DNA of 64,000 nt, taken from Zwartia vadi. GTDB lineage: Bacteria > Pseudomonadota > Gammaproteobacteria > Burkholderiales > Burkholderiaceae_B. Below are positions 8,540 to 16,371 of the stretch, one piece after another. Each line of letters begins with the position of its first letter. Within the stretch, counting starts at the first letter, position 1. The notes beneath the pieces were generated by a model. It saw nothing but the letters and a program-made list of their open reading frames with translations, did not search any database and had not been told where the DNA came from. The DNA lies in NCBI RefSeq assembly GCF_030410375.1, contig NZ_JAUHHE010000010.1, positions 88,985 through 152,984 on the forward strand. Reading direction: 5' to 3'. A program made the position numbers and the translations under genes.

Positions 8540-9171
8540 GTCTCGTCTTCATTTTCACGTTTTGGAAATCTCTCTAGCACCATCTCCCTGACCGTTTGAT
8601 CAAAGCATGGATAGAACTCGGACTCGGCTGAAAAAAAGCCGAGCATCCCCTCCACATCATCATCAAAATTGACCTCTAGGCAATCCATTAAGCTCCAGGC
8701 TGTGATGAAAAAATCGATCATTTCACCCATGGTGAGCGGTTTGGTGGAGGTTCGCTTAGAGGGTTCTTGAAGAGTTTCGCCCTCGTACTCGTCCACGACC
8801 CTATAGTGGATGCGTTGTCCGACTGGCCGAGCGTAGAGTACTGAAACGTCATAGGTCGTGGACCGAAGACTGATTCGTGCGATTTCGACTTCATTGAATT
8901 TGATCTTCGGGAGGTATTCGCCGCCCATAAACATGGGATGCAGGCTACCGAGTATTTGTCGGTCGAGTGTATCGAGCTCTGGGGTAGTGACAAAGTCGGG
9001 TAGGGTGTCGGTCTCGCCAGTTTCCAGTGCATCCTTGATCAATGCCCGTCGAACCCGACCTTTTACGCTACTCAGTAGCTGAGCCTGCAAGTCATAGCGT
9101 CCAAAATAGTCACGTGGACGGTATTCCAAGGCGCTCACGGGGATAGGTTTGTTGGCGGTGGCTTTAGACAT
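8536..9171 (-). CDS. Conserved hypothetical protein, second gene of a leader-RNA-linked pair
   Basis: A 211-residue acidic protein with no motif I recognise as enzymatic. From memory, similar proteins with the blocks PRDYFGRYDLQAQLL, FMGGEYLP, RVVDEYEGETL and EGMLGFFSAESEFYP recur in proteobacteria as hypothetical proteins. I chose the ATG at 9171; an upstream extension in the open frame runs through the preceding gene and is unlikely. It overlaps the upstream gene by 8 bases, which implies translational coupling. No signal peptide or membrane segment is present. Confidence 0.75.
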   Translation of the reverse strand: MSKATANKPIPVSALEYRPRDYFGRYDLQAQLLSSVKGRVRRALIKDALETGETDTLPDFVTTPELDTLDRQILGSLHPMFMGGEYLPKIKFNEVEIARISLRSTTYDVSVLYARPVGQRIHYRVVDEYEGETLQEPSKRTSTKPLTMGEMIDFFITAWSLMDCLEVNFDDDVEGMLGFFSAESEFYPCFDQTVREMVLERFPKRENEDET

Positions 9172-9496
9172 GATTGTGCTCCTCAGTGGAGACTGCGATC
9201 CATTTAGGCGGAAAGTCGTCGCCAATTCGTGTGAAGCGAATGGTTGGGATCTGTTTAAAAGGACCCGCCCACATATCGGCGATGGCCACAAACTGCTCGA
9301 TGTCTAAACCGCTTTGTTCGATCTCCTCGATCATCTCTCCTAATCCCGCACTGCTCATTGATACGAGGCGATACAAGTACGCATCACCCGTGCTCAGGGT
9401 ATATTGCCGCTCAAAGGTCTTACAGCTGCCTGGGTAATGGGCGGCGATATCGGCTTTGCGAATAAATGCCGACAAAAATAGCACGTGCACAGTCAT
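9164..9496 (-). CDS. Hypothetical protein, first gene behind the structured leader RNA
   Basis: A 110-residue protein of unknown function. The frame is open further upstream, but the ATG at 9496 follows an AGGAGA ribosome-binding site, and the extra 36 codons would run into the leader terminator. The sequence (MTVHVLFLSAFIRKADIAA) has no clear signal peptide; the rest is mixed alpha/beta. The stop overlaps the start of the next gene, forming a two-gene operon. About 75 bases upstream lies a terminator that is part of a folded leader, so expression is probably attenuated. Confidence 0.7.
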   Translation of the reverse strand: MTVHVLFLSAFIRKADIAAHYPGSCKTFERQYTLSTGDAYLYRLVSMSSAGLGEMIEEIEQSGLDIEQFVAIADMWAGPFKQIPTIRFTRIGDDFPPKWIAVSTEEHNHV

Positions 9497-9566
9497 AACG
9501 ATCTCCTGTTTAGCCAGTTTGGCAATACGCCCGGGTTGGCAAGTTGGATATAAATCCCCCGTACAA

Positions 9567-9597
9567 AACAAAAAGCCCTCTTCACTAGAAGAGGGCT
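9567..9597 (-). terminator. Intrinsic terminator at the end of the leader RNA
   Basis: On the minus strand, AGCCCTCTTC-loop-GAAGAGGGCT is a perfect 10-base-pair hairpin with a four-base loop, followed by a T-rich tail (TTTTTGTTTT). It lies 70 bases before the start codon at 9496, so it would end transcription before the gene pair. Confidence 0.8.
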
Positions 9598-9687
9598 GAC
9601 GCATCCCGCTTGGTTACCGTTTCCGGTCACATTGCCTTTCGGCGGTCCACCTTGCCCGGGAGGGCAGGTTGGCATGGGCGTCAGCCC
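9571..9687 (-). ncRNA. Candidate structured leader RNA (riboswitch- or attenuator-like)
   Basis: Read on the minus strand, a 10-base stem P1 (GGGCUGACGC, 9687-9678, with GCGUCAGCCC, 9602-9593) encloses three hairpins. P2 is ACCU-GCCC-UCCC-GGGC-A-AGGU. P3 is GCC-GAAA-GGC. P4 is GUGACCG-GAAA-CGGUAAC with one G.A mismatch. Two of the loops are GNRA tetraloops. The 3' strand of P1 shares five bases (AGCCC) with the 5' arm of the following terminator hairpin, so the two can compete, as in riboswitch expression platforms. I do not recognise the family. It sits upstream of two unknown genes. Confidence 0.55.
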
Positions 9688-9830
9688 AAATCTGAATGTC
9701 TGTAAAAGATTTTACTAGATTGATTAAATGTTGGGTAGTCTGGTTAAAGTGAAGTTTGGAATTTTCGTAACAGATGATCTTGGCATTCACTCACATGGGT
9801 GTGCGCGGTTGGGTTAACATTAAAAACAAA

Positions 9831-9866
9831 TAGATATTAACTTTATTTATTATTAGCTAATATCTA
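9831..9866. promoter_or_regulatory. Inverted repeat, probable operator of the HipB-like gene
   Basis: TAGATATTA (9831-9839) and TAATATCTA (9858-9866) form a perfect 9-base inverted repeat with an 18-base AT-rich spacer, ending 3 bases before the HipB-like start codon. HipB-type antitoxins bind paired palindromic half-sites over their own promoter, so this is a natural autoregulatory site. Confidence 0.5.
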
Positions 9867-9869
9867 TGT

Positions 9870-10268
9870 ATGCCAAAGATGCCTCAAGCACTTTTAATGT
9901 TTCCTCCACTCGTGCAGTCGCACTTGCGTCAGCTTGGCGAGGATCTGACCATTGCGCGCAAGCGACGTGGTGAGTCCCGTCGTCAGTGGGCAGAACGAAT
10001 CGGAGTGTCAGAGCCCACCCTGATGCGTATTGAAAAAGGAGACCCTTCCGTGGCACTGGGGATCTACGCTTCGGCGCTTTGGCTAATCGGTCGCTCCAGC
10101 GAATTGGCCAAAATTGCCGCCCCTGAGTTTGATCTGGGTGCGCTGGAGTTGAGTATCAATATTGCTAAAAAACGCTCCGTGCGCAAGCCTATTTCTCTCG
10201 AAAATCGGCTTCAGAAAAAGGCACAACCATGTCCGTCGCTTTGCCATATCAACCGACAGACGAAATGA
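9870..10268 (+). CDS. HipB-like XRE transcriptional regulator, without hipA
   Basis: A 132-residue DNA-binding protein with an XRE helix-turn-helix (SRRQWAERIGVSEPTLMRIEKG, residues about 31-52) and the following segment (VALGIYASALWLIG) typical of HipB-like antitoxins paired with HipA kinases. Starts at 9870, 9879 and 9897 are possible; none has a clear ribosome-binding site. No hipA follows: the next 95 bases hold only a tiny ORF before the convergent lipoprotein gene. The gene is therefore an orphan antitoxin or a stand-alone regulator. Confidence 0.75.
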   Translation: MPKMPQALLMFPPLVQSHLRQLGEDLTIARKRRGESRRQWAERIGVSEPTLMRIEKGDPSVALGIYASALWLIGRSSELAKIAAPEFDLGALELSINIAKKRSVRKPISLENRLQKKAQPCPSLCHINRQTK

Positions 10269-10348
10269 GCCTCTGGTGGTTGGATCAGCCCGATTCTCCA
10301 GCGCAGATCGACCGTCCGTTTCTGCGGCAGCAGTGGCTTGCTTGGTAG
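10229..10348 (+). CDS. Candidate 39-residue ORF after the HipB-like gene
   Basis: ATG at 10229 with an AAAAAGG ribosome-binding site 7 bases upstream opens a 39-codon frame ending in TAG at 10346-10348. The product (MSVALPYQPTDEMSLWWLD, then a short C-terminus ending in QQWLAW) resembles nothing I know. It overlaps the end of the HipB-like gene in another frame, exactly where hipA would normally begin. It may be a decayed hipA start, a small protein, or chance. Confidence 0.3.
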   Translation: MSVALPYQPTDEMSLWWLDQPDSPAQIDRPFLRQQWLAW

Positions 10349-10364
10349 GCTGAAAGAGCACTGA

Positions 10365-11102
10365 CTACTTCGCAATCCTCATCACGCATTGTCCAAAGGC
10401 TTCGGTTTGGGGTTTGATGCCAAGCTCTACGCATTGGTTTTTAGCGGCATCGAGTGAAACGGGTGCAACAGGTGTATTGGCGGTTGCTGCAGTGGCCGCG
10501 GGTGGGGCTGTCGCCTGTGGTGAGCTTGATGGTGAGATTGCCGTATTAGTGGCAACCGTACCTGCTGACGTGAGTGTCAACGTTTCTGTGGTGGTCACGC
10601 CCGCGGGCGTGACGCTGGTTTGGGTTACTCCAGGTGGAGCACCAGCAGGTGTGGCGGTGGTGTGAGTGGTGGCATGTCCTTCGGTGTAGCCTACTTTGGT
10701 CATTTGTCCCATCATGACTTGAATCATATTGGGGTAGTCATAGGCTGCGCCTGAGGCATGGTCAATCGCGACACCGATTATGCCGCCAAAGAAAAAGTTA
10801 CCGACCATGCCTGGTTTGACGATCGAGGTCACGGAGGCTCGCCCGGGTTCCAGGCCGGGCTTGTTACAGGTAACCAATAGATCATCATTGGAGCGTTGGA
10901 TTTGTACAGATCCGGGCGAGGTGAGAAACCATTTGCCTTTGGCATTGACGAGCTCGCAAGCCGCACCGGAGACTTGTGCGGTTTCTTGTCTGGTTTCAAC
11001 GGACACGCTTTGTTGTGTGCCTCCAGTGATTGAGGCACAACCGCCAAGCAGCAGCGACGCTGCGAGTATTGCTAAAAGGGATAACAGTCTTGATCCGTTC
11101 AT
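10365..11102 (-). CDS. Outer-membrane lipoprotein of unknown function
   Basis: A 245-residue lipoprotein. The N-terminus has a lipobox (ASLLLGGCAS; modified Cys at residue 22) and position +2 is Ala, consistent with outer-membrane sorting. The central part (residues about 25-135) has the pattern of a common proteobacterial lipoprotein family: GGTQQSVSVETRQ, CELVNAKGKWFLTSPGSV and GAAYDYPNMIQV. A low-complexity Thr/Ala/Pro linker (residues about 150-220) leads to a short C-terminal segment with two Cys. It is transcribed alone, with its promoter in the gap 11103-11330. Confidence 0.75.
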   Translation of the reverse strand: MNGSRLLSLLAILAASLLLGGCASITGGTQQSVSVETRQETAQVSGAACELVNAKGKWFLTSPGSVQIQRSNDDLLVTCNKPGLEPGRASVTSIVKPGMVGNFFFGGIIGVAIDHASGAAYDYPNMIQVMMGQMTKVGYTEGHATTHTTATPAGAPPGVTQTSVTPAGVTTTETLTLTSAGTVATNTAISPSSSPQATAPPAATAATANTPVAPVSLDAAKNQCVELGIKPQTEAFGQCVMRIAK

Positions 11103-11330
11103 GATGAGGCCTTTATTTTTGTCATTGTGAGAAATCAGGTCAGAACAAGCTTAGGTAACCCAGTGTCTCACAGGATGCTACTTTGTATTCAAAATAATTA
11201 TCTTTTTTAAAATGACAAAAGATCCGGCTTGACGCATCCAGGTAGTTATTAACAATTCTGTTACCAAATTCATGGTGATAAAGCACTTTTACGCATAGAG
11301 AACGCTCATAATCATGTCTATGATTTTGAG

Positions 11331-11714
11331 ATGGAAAAACGCATGCTCACCGTTGAATTTGCCGTCGATCAACACACCAAAATTTGCGAACGACTTGATC
11401 GCTCCATGACGCAACTTTGCCAAGCAATGGCGGATTTGCGTGTGCAGATGATTCAGGGGCAAGCCGAGTTGCGGCATGAAATTGCTGCTGTACAGGCTGA
11501 TCTTCGCAAAGAGATCGCATTTGTGCAGACCGACCTTCGTAAGGAGATTGCATTTGTGCAGACCGACCTGCGCCAAGAAATCGCTCGAAGTAACGCTGAT
11601 TTACACAAGTTTTTTGAGCGTAAATTTATGTGGCTGATGACTGCATATTGCGGAGGTATGTTTACCTTGCTAGGTTTTTTGGGCAAGTATCTGCTTGATA
11701 GCTATGCAAGGTAA
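11331..11714 (+). CDS. Coiled-coil protein with C-terminal membrane anchor
   Basis: A 127-residue protein that is almost entirely coiled coil up to residue 95 and ends in a single transmembrane segment (WLMTAYCGGMFTLLGFLGKYLL). The organisation resembles DUF1640/CCDC90-like proteins, though I cannot confirm membership. Three consecutive 11-residue units (AxVQxDLRxEI) are encoded by tandem 33-base repeats. No clear ribosome-binding site was seen; the Met at codon 5 is an alternative start. The gene stands alone. Confidence 0.65.
   Translation: MEKRMLTVEFAVDQHTKICERLDRSMTQLCQAMADLRVQMIQGQAELRHEIAAVQADLRKEIAFVQTDLRKEIAFVQTDLRQEIARSNADLHKFFERKFMWLMTAYCGGMFTLLGFLGKYLLDSYAR
11484..11582 (+). repeat. 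Three tandem 33-bp units inside the coiled-coil gene
   Basis: Units at 11484-11516, 11517-11549 and 11550-11582 encode AAVQADLRKEI, AFVQTDLRKEI and AFVQTDLRQEI. The last two units are nearly identical in DNA, which indicates recent in-frame duplication. The 11-residue period fits a hendecad coiled coil. Confidence 0.85.
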
Positions 11715-11765
11715 TTTGAGCGTGAATGAGCTTGCGACATGAAGCTTCCTTAAGATATTTGCATC

Positions 11766-11987
11766 TCAAGCATCAATCACGGCTACGATTTGGCCATCTT
11801 CAACTGAATCGCCTTCGGCGACTAAGATTTCAAGCAAGGTTCCAGCTTCGGGCATCACCACGGGAATCTCCATTTTCATGGACTCTAGAATCATGATTTC
11901 TTCATCCTCCGCCTTGGATGTGCCGGGAGCCGCCACGATCTTCCAAACCTTTCCAGTCACTTCCGACATAATTTCGATGCGAGCCAT
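11766..11987 (-). CDS. Stand-alone biotin carboxyl carrier protein
   Basis: A 73-residue single biotinyl domain. The biotin attachment motif ESMKMEIP is centred near residue 38, and the flanking glycine-turn strands are those of biotin/lipoyl carriers. It would shuttle carboxyl groups between the biotin carboxylase directly upstream (52 bases away, same strand) and the carboxyltransferase encoded divergently at 13552. A separate carrier of this size is smaller than AccB and typical of dedicated acyl-CoA carboxylase or biotin-dependent decarboxylase systems. Confidence 0.9.
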   Translation of the reverse strand: MARIEIMSEVTGKVWKIVAAPGTSKAEDEEIMILESMKMEIPVVMPEAGTLLEILVAEGDSVEDGQIVAVIDA

Positions 11988-12039
11988 TTTTAATTCCTTT
12001 ATCTAAGATTTAATACCTATCAAAATAATCAGAAATTGC

Positions 12040-13401
12040 TTATTGTTTTTTCGCTGCATGACGCGCAATGAGTTCTGTGCCTAGGCTAGTATGAATATTC
12101 CCAGCTCTGAATTCTTCGCTATCAAGAACCATGCGAACAAAGGGGATGTTGTGCTTGACGCCTTGGACTTCGATTTGGTCAAGTGCTGCGATTAATTTGT
12201 TGATTGCTTGGTTTCGATCTGGCGCATGGACGATGAGTTTAGCGATCAATGGATCGTAATAAGGCGTGATGAGACTTCCCTCTGTGTAACCAGTTTCGAC
12301 TCGAATGCCATCGCCTGTCGGAAATTTCAATGTTTTTAATAGGCCAGGAGATGGAAAAAACTTGATAGGATCCTCAGCGTAAATGCGTGCTTCAATGGCA
12401 TGCCCAATTATTGATATTTTTTCTGGAAGGACGTTGGACAGGGACTCTCCAGCCGCTATACGGATCTGGGCGCAAACGATGTCAATACCTGTGATTTCCT
12501 CTGTGACAGCGTGTTCGACTTGCAAGCGGGTATTCATTTCAAGAAATGCAAAGTCTGTGCCACTCGCATAAAGTGTTTCGGCGGTTCCGATATTGTCATA
12601 TTTCAGTTTTTGCATCACTGCAGCGATATCGTCGCCTGCTTTGTTCAGTACTAATCTTGGTATTTGAGGTGCGGGAGATTCTTCGATAACCTTTTGGTGT
12701 CTGCGTTGTATGGAGCAGTCACGTTCGAAAAGATGGCGGACGTTGCCTGCACGGTCTGCCAAGAGCTGAAATTCGATATGGCGTGGCTGGATCACCAGCT
12801 TTTCTAAATAGATCTCTGAGCTACCAAAGCTACGTTTTGACAAAGAGATCGCGTTTTCGAGTGCTTTGGCCAACTGGTCAGAGTTGTGTGCGGCCATCAT
12901 ACCGATGCCACCACCACCTGCCGCAGGTTTGACGAGAACGGGGTAGCCAATGCGTTCTGCCTCGCGTGATGCTTCTTCAATATCGCCGCTTAAGAGTTCT
13001 GAACTCGCTCCCATCGAGAGACCGTTCGAAGCCATGAGTGTGCGTGCGCGGGTTTTGTGACCCATTGCATCGATCCATTGTGGACTCGGCCCAATAAAGG
13101 TCGCGCCGCTCTCGATGACTCGGCGGGCAAAGTCCGCATTTTCAGCCAGGAAGCCATAGCCAGGATGTACCCCGTCCGCACCGGATTCAATCAGAACTCT
13201 GATCAAAGCATCCTGATTGAGATAGCTGTCGCGTGGATTTGCAGCTCCTAGGCAGTATGACTCGTCTGCTTCTTGGAGATACGGTAAATCTTGATCTGCC
13301 TCAGAGTAAACAGCGACAGATCGGACGCCTAAAGCCTTCAGAGCTCTCAGCACACGGGCTGCAACTGCGCCTCGATTAGCCACCATTACTTTGCTGAACA
13401 T
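12040..13401 (-). CDS. Biotin carboxylase subunit of an acyl-CoA carboxylase
   Basis: A 453-residue biotin carboxylase, the usual AccC length. It carboxylates carrier-bound biotin with ATP and bicarbonate. Landmarks include KVMVANRGAVAARV at the N-terminus, HPGYGFLAEN, the ATP-grasp glycine loop KPAAGGGGIGM, ERDCSIQRRHQKVIEE and EMNTRLQVEHAVTE. The frame opens at a TTG (13425), but the ATG at 13401 with GGTGAG upstream fits the family start. It forms an operon with the carrier gene. The divergent carboxyltransferase and CoA-transferase suggest a catabolic rather than a fatty-acid-synthesis role. Confidence 0.92.
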   Translation of the reverse strand: MFSKVMVANRGAVAARVLRALKALGVRSVAVYSEADQDLPYLQEADESYCLGAANPRDSYLNQDALIRVLIESGADGVHPGYGFLAENADFARRVIESGATFIGPSPQWIDAMGHKTRARTLMASNGLSMGASSELLSGDIEEASREAERIGYPVLVKPAAGGGGIGMMAAHNSDQLAKALENAISLSKRSFGSSEIYLEKLVIQPRHIEFQLLADRAGNVRHLFERDCSIQRRHQKVIEESPAPQIPRLVLNKAGDDIAAVMQKLKYDNIGTAETLYASGTDFAFLEMNTRLQVEHAVTEEITGIDIVCAQIRIAAGESLSNVLPEKISIIGHAIEARIYAEDPIKFFPSPGLLKTLKFPTGDGIRVETGYTEGSLITPYYDPLIAKLIVHAPDRNQAINKLIAALDQIEVQGVKHNIPFVRMVLDSEEFRAGNIHTSLGTELIARHAAKKQ

Positions 13402-13466
13402 CCGTCTCACCCGGTTCCCAAACAATTCAAAAAGAAGGCTTAAGGGGTATAGCTTAATGAATATGT

Positions 13467-13485
13467 AATTCCTAATATAGGAATT
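13467..13485. promoter_or_regulatory. Perfect palindrome in the divergent carboxylase promoter region
   Basis: AATTCCTA-ATA-TAGGAATT is an 8-3-8 perfect palindrome between the divergent carboxylase genes. Its position, between starts at 13401 and 13552, suits a repressor or activator controlling both units. The IclR protein encoded at 17420 is the obvious candidate binder. Confidence 0.5.
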
Positions 13486-13551
13486 TAATTCTTATATTTG
13501 TATTTTACTGTTTTTGAGCTGATAATGAAAAAAATAATTGGAGATCAAATA

Positions 13552-15111
13552 ATGAGCTGGGAAGCTGCATACACAGAACTCGAAATGCGCAGGGAATCGG
13601 CGCGCAAAATGGGTGGCGCAGATAGATTGGCGCGTCAGAAAGAGCTCGGCAAATTAAATGTCAGGGAGAGGATTGAAAAACTTCTGGACCCGGGCACGTT
13701 TCGAGAATTCGGAATGACTACCGGAAAAGGAAAATATGATCCTCAAGGCAATCTGCTTTCATTCATCGCTTCCAATGCAGTGACTGGAACAGGCAGGATC
13801 GAAAATCGAAAAGTCATGATCTCTGGCGACGATTACACAATTGGCGCGGGTTCAAGTGAGGCCACTGTCTCAGATAAGTGGCTGTATGCCGAAAGAATGG
13901 CATATCAATTCCGCATGCCTTTAATACGAATGGTCGACACGGCGGGTGGAAGTGTCAGACTGATTGAGCAGCAGCAATCGACGAAAATTCCCGGCTATCC
14001 ATCGTGGCCTGTTATCCCCTTGTTGAGCACGGTGCCGGTTGTCGGTGCGGCACTGGGTGCTTGCGCGGGACTCGGCGCAGTGAAGGTCTCGTGTGCGCAT
14101 TTTTCAGTGATTGTAGAAAATGTCGGTCAGGTCTTTGCGGCAGGGCCGCCAGTTGTGAAACAGGGCTTGAATCAGGTGGTGACCAAAGAAGAGCTCGGCG
14201 GCGCGAAGGTTGCAGCAAAGGCTGGTTCGGTCAACAACGTTGCCAAATCAGAAGAAGACGCGTTCGAGCAAATTCAGAAGTTTCTTTCATATCTGCCACG
14301 CAATGTCTGGCAAGCACCTCCAGTCACGGAATGTACAGATGATCCCTGGCGCATGGATGAAAAACTGGATGATGCGATTCCGGAAAATAAACGAACGCCT
14401 TATCAAATCAGAAAAATACTTGAAAAGATTGTCGACAAAGACTCATTGTTTGAAATGAGTCGATTATTTGGTGGCTCGACGCTGACTTGTTTAGCTCGTC
14501 TCAACGGATATCCGGTCGGTGTCATGGCGAACGATCCTATGGTGATGGGAGGTGCGATGACACATAAATCCGCGATGAAAATCGAACGCTTTGTGGATCT
14601 GTGCGATACGTTTCATATTCCGATCGTAAACTTTACTGATCAGCCAGGCTTGATGATTGGACTCGAAGCGGAAAGTGCCGGCACAGTGCCGATTGCCTAT
14701 CGCGCCGCGGGTGCAATTGAGCAGGCAACGGTTCCGTGGATTTCCATCATCATTCGTCGGGCTTTTGGTGTCGGAGGCGGGCTACATGGTCCAAAATTCG
14801 GACCCAATGGACAGTCCTTGAACTTGCGCTATGCATGGCCTTCGGCGATCTGGGGATCGATACCAGTGGAAGGGGGCGTCGCGGCAGCCTATCGGAGGGA
14901 AATCGAAGCGGCAGAAGATCCAGAGGCAAAGCGCCAAGAGCTTGAAAATTATTATCATAAGCTTGCGTCCCCCTTTAGGACTGCGGAAAAGTTTGGCATT
15001 GTCGACATTATCAAACCCTCTGAGACGCGCGCCTTGCTGTGCGACTGGATCGAAGATGCCTACGAGTTGAACAGAACACAGCTTGGTCCCAAACAACGAC
15101 CCATGCGTTAA
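13552..15111 (+). CDS. Acyl-CoA carboxylase carboxyltransferase subunit (PccB/MccB-like)
   Basis: A 519-residue carboxyltransferase with fused N and C crotonase-like halves, the size of propionyl-CoA or methylcrotonyl-CoA carboxylase beta subunits. The N half shows KLNVRERIEKLLDPGTF and a GSVRLIEQQQ loop; the C half shows GVMANDPMVMGGAMT, PIVNFTDQPGLMIG and GAIEQATVPWISIIIRRAFG. The frame opens at 13498, but the ATG at 13552 has GGAGAT upstream and gives the family start (MSWEAAYTELEMRR). It is followed 18 bases later by a CoA-transferase. The acyl-CoA substrate is not predictable from sequence. Confidence 0.9.
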   Translation: MSWEAAYTELEMRRESARKMGGADRLARQKELGKLNVRERIEKLLDPGTFREFGMTTGKGKYDPQGNLLSFIASNAVTGTGRIENRKVMISGDDYTIGAGSSEATVSDKWLYAERMAYQFRMPLIRMVDTAGGSVRLIEQQQSTKIPGYPSWPVIPLLSTVPVVGAALGACAGLGAVKVSCAHFSVIVENVGQVFAAGPPVVKQGLNQVVTKEELGGAKVAAKAGSVNNVAKSEEDAFEQIQKFLSYLPRNVWQAPPVTECTDDPWRMDEKLDDAIPENKRTPYQIRKILEKIVDKDSLFEMSRLFGGSTLTCLARLNGYPVGVMANDPMVMGGAMTHKSAMKIERFVDLCDTFHIPIVNFTDQPGLMIGLEAESAGTVPIAYRAAGAIEQATVPWISIIIRRAFGVGGGLHGPKFGPNGQSLNLRYAWPSAIWGSIPVEGGVAAAYRREIEAAEDPEAKRQELENYYHKLASPFRTAEKFGIVDIIKPSETRALLCDWIEDAYELNRTQLGPKQRPMR

Positions 15112-15129
15112 CAGATTGGAAACTCAAAA

Positions 15130-16350
15130 ATGAAGACGACTGATAACGAGGCGCCACTCAGTGGATACACAGTTATTGAACTGTGTTCGACGATTGCGGG
15201 GCCGGCCTGCACACGTTTATTGGCAGATTTTGGGGCGGAGGTGATCAAAATTGAACCAGCGGAGGGCGATCCAGTTCGGAACATGGGGAGTCATGACGGA
15301 AGTGTCTCGTTGTATGCGACCACCATTCTCCGTAACAAACAATCAGTTTCCATAAATCTCCGAACCGAGCAGGGACAGAGTCTTGTTAAGAAGTTAATTA
15401 GTCACGCTGACATCGTTGTTGAAAATTTTCGACCAGGGACACTGGAGCGACTTGGGTTGGACTATGCGACCTTGTCTGCGGACAACCCAGGACTCGTCAT
15501 GGTGCGCATCAGCGGTTATGGTCAAACAGGACCTTACAAGGACAGACCAGGCTATGGCGTGACCTGCGAGGCCGTTGCGGGCGTCAGGCACATGACAGGA
15601 GATCCTGATCGACCTCCCGCTCGGGTAGCTCTGGCAGTGACAGATGAGCACACAGCAGTATTTGCTGCCTTTGGTGCCGTCATGGCCATTTTGCAGCGAC
15701 AAAAAACGGGTAAAGGACAAGTTGTTGATACAACGCTTTATGAATCAGCATTCAGCATGATGGAGCCACATGTTCCAGCTTATGACAGGTTGAAAATCAT
15801 TCCTAAACGTGTTGGCTCAAATCTACCGTCTACAGCTCCCAATAGTCTTTATCTGACTAAAGACGAAAGCTACGTTTTGATCGCCGCCAACAATGATGTG
15901 ATTTTTCAGCGATTGGCCAAGGCGATGGGAAAGCCTGAACTCATTTCGGACGAGCGCTATGCGACACAGCGGGCCAGAGCTGCCAGGGTCAAGGAGGTCA
16001 ACAAAATTGTCGAGGACTGGGCTTCTGGTTATACCGCTGCCGAAATCGAAACCCGATTGATTGCTGCCGAAGTGCCAGTTTCAAAAGTCTTCACAATGGA
16101 GGATATTTTTCATGATCCTCATTTCAAAGAGCGTGAAATGCTGGTGAAGGTCCCGCATCCTAAATTGGGTGAATTGACAATGATGGGGATCGTTCCGAAA
16201 CTCTCTGATACCCCAGGCAGGATCAGACATGTTGGCCATGGAATTGGACAGGATACTGATGAAGTGCTGCAAAGAAAACTTGGAATGAACAGCCAAGAGA
16301 TTTCAGAACTTCATCAGCAGGGAGTTATTCATTCGCAGTCAGACACATAA
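15130..16350 (+). CDS. Class III (CaiB/BaiF) CoA-transferase
   Basis: A 406-residue family III CoA-transferase, which moves CoA between organic acids through an aspartyl-CoA anhydride. It begins with the family pattern YTVIELCSTIAGPACTRLLADFGAEVIKIE and has RISGYGQTGPYKDRPGYG. The catalytic Asp is probably in RVALAVTDEHTAVFAAFGA. It lies between the carboxyltransferase and a Bug receptor gene (21 bases) and is probably co-transcribed with both. The context suggests it activates the acid brought in by the Bug system so that its CoA ester can be carboxylated or decarboxylated. Confidence 0.92.
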   Translation: MKTTDNEAPLSGYTVIELCSTIAGPACTRLLADFGAEVIKIEPAEGDPVRNMGSHDGSVSLYATTILRNKQSVSINLRTEQGQSLVKKLISHADIVVENFRPGTLERLGLDYATLSADNPGLVMVRISGYGQTGPYKDRPGYGVTCEAVAGVRHMTGDPDRPPARVALAVTDEHTAVFAAFGAVMAILQRQKTGKGQVVDTTLYESAFSMMEPHVPAYDRLKIIPKRVGSNLPSTAPNSLYLTKDESYVLIAANNDVIFQRLAKAMGKPELISDERYATQRARAARVKEVNKIVEDWASGYTAAEIETRLIAAEVPVSKVFTMEDIFHDPHFKEREMLVKVPHPKLGELTMMGIVPKLSDTPGRIRHVGHGIGQDTDEVLQRKLGMNSQEISELHQQGVIHSQSDT

Positions 16351-16371
16351 CGTTTACGATTCGGAGACATC

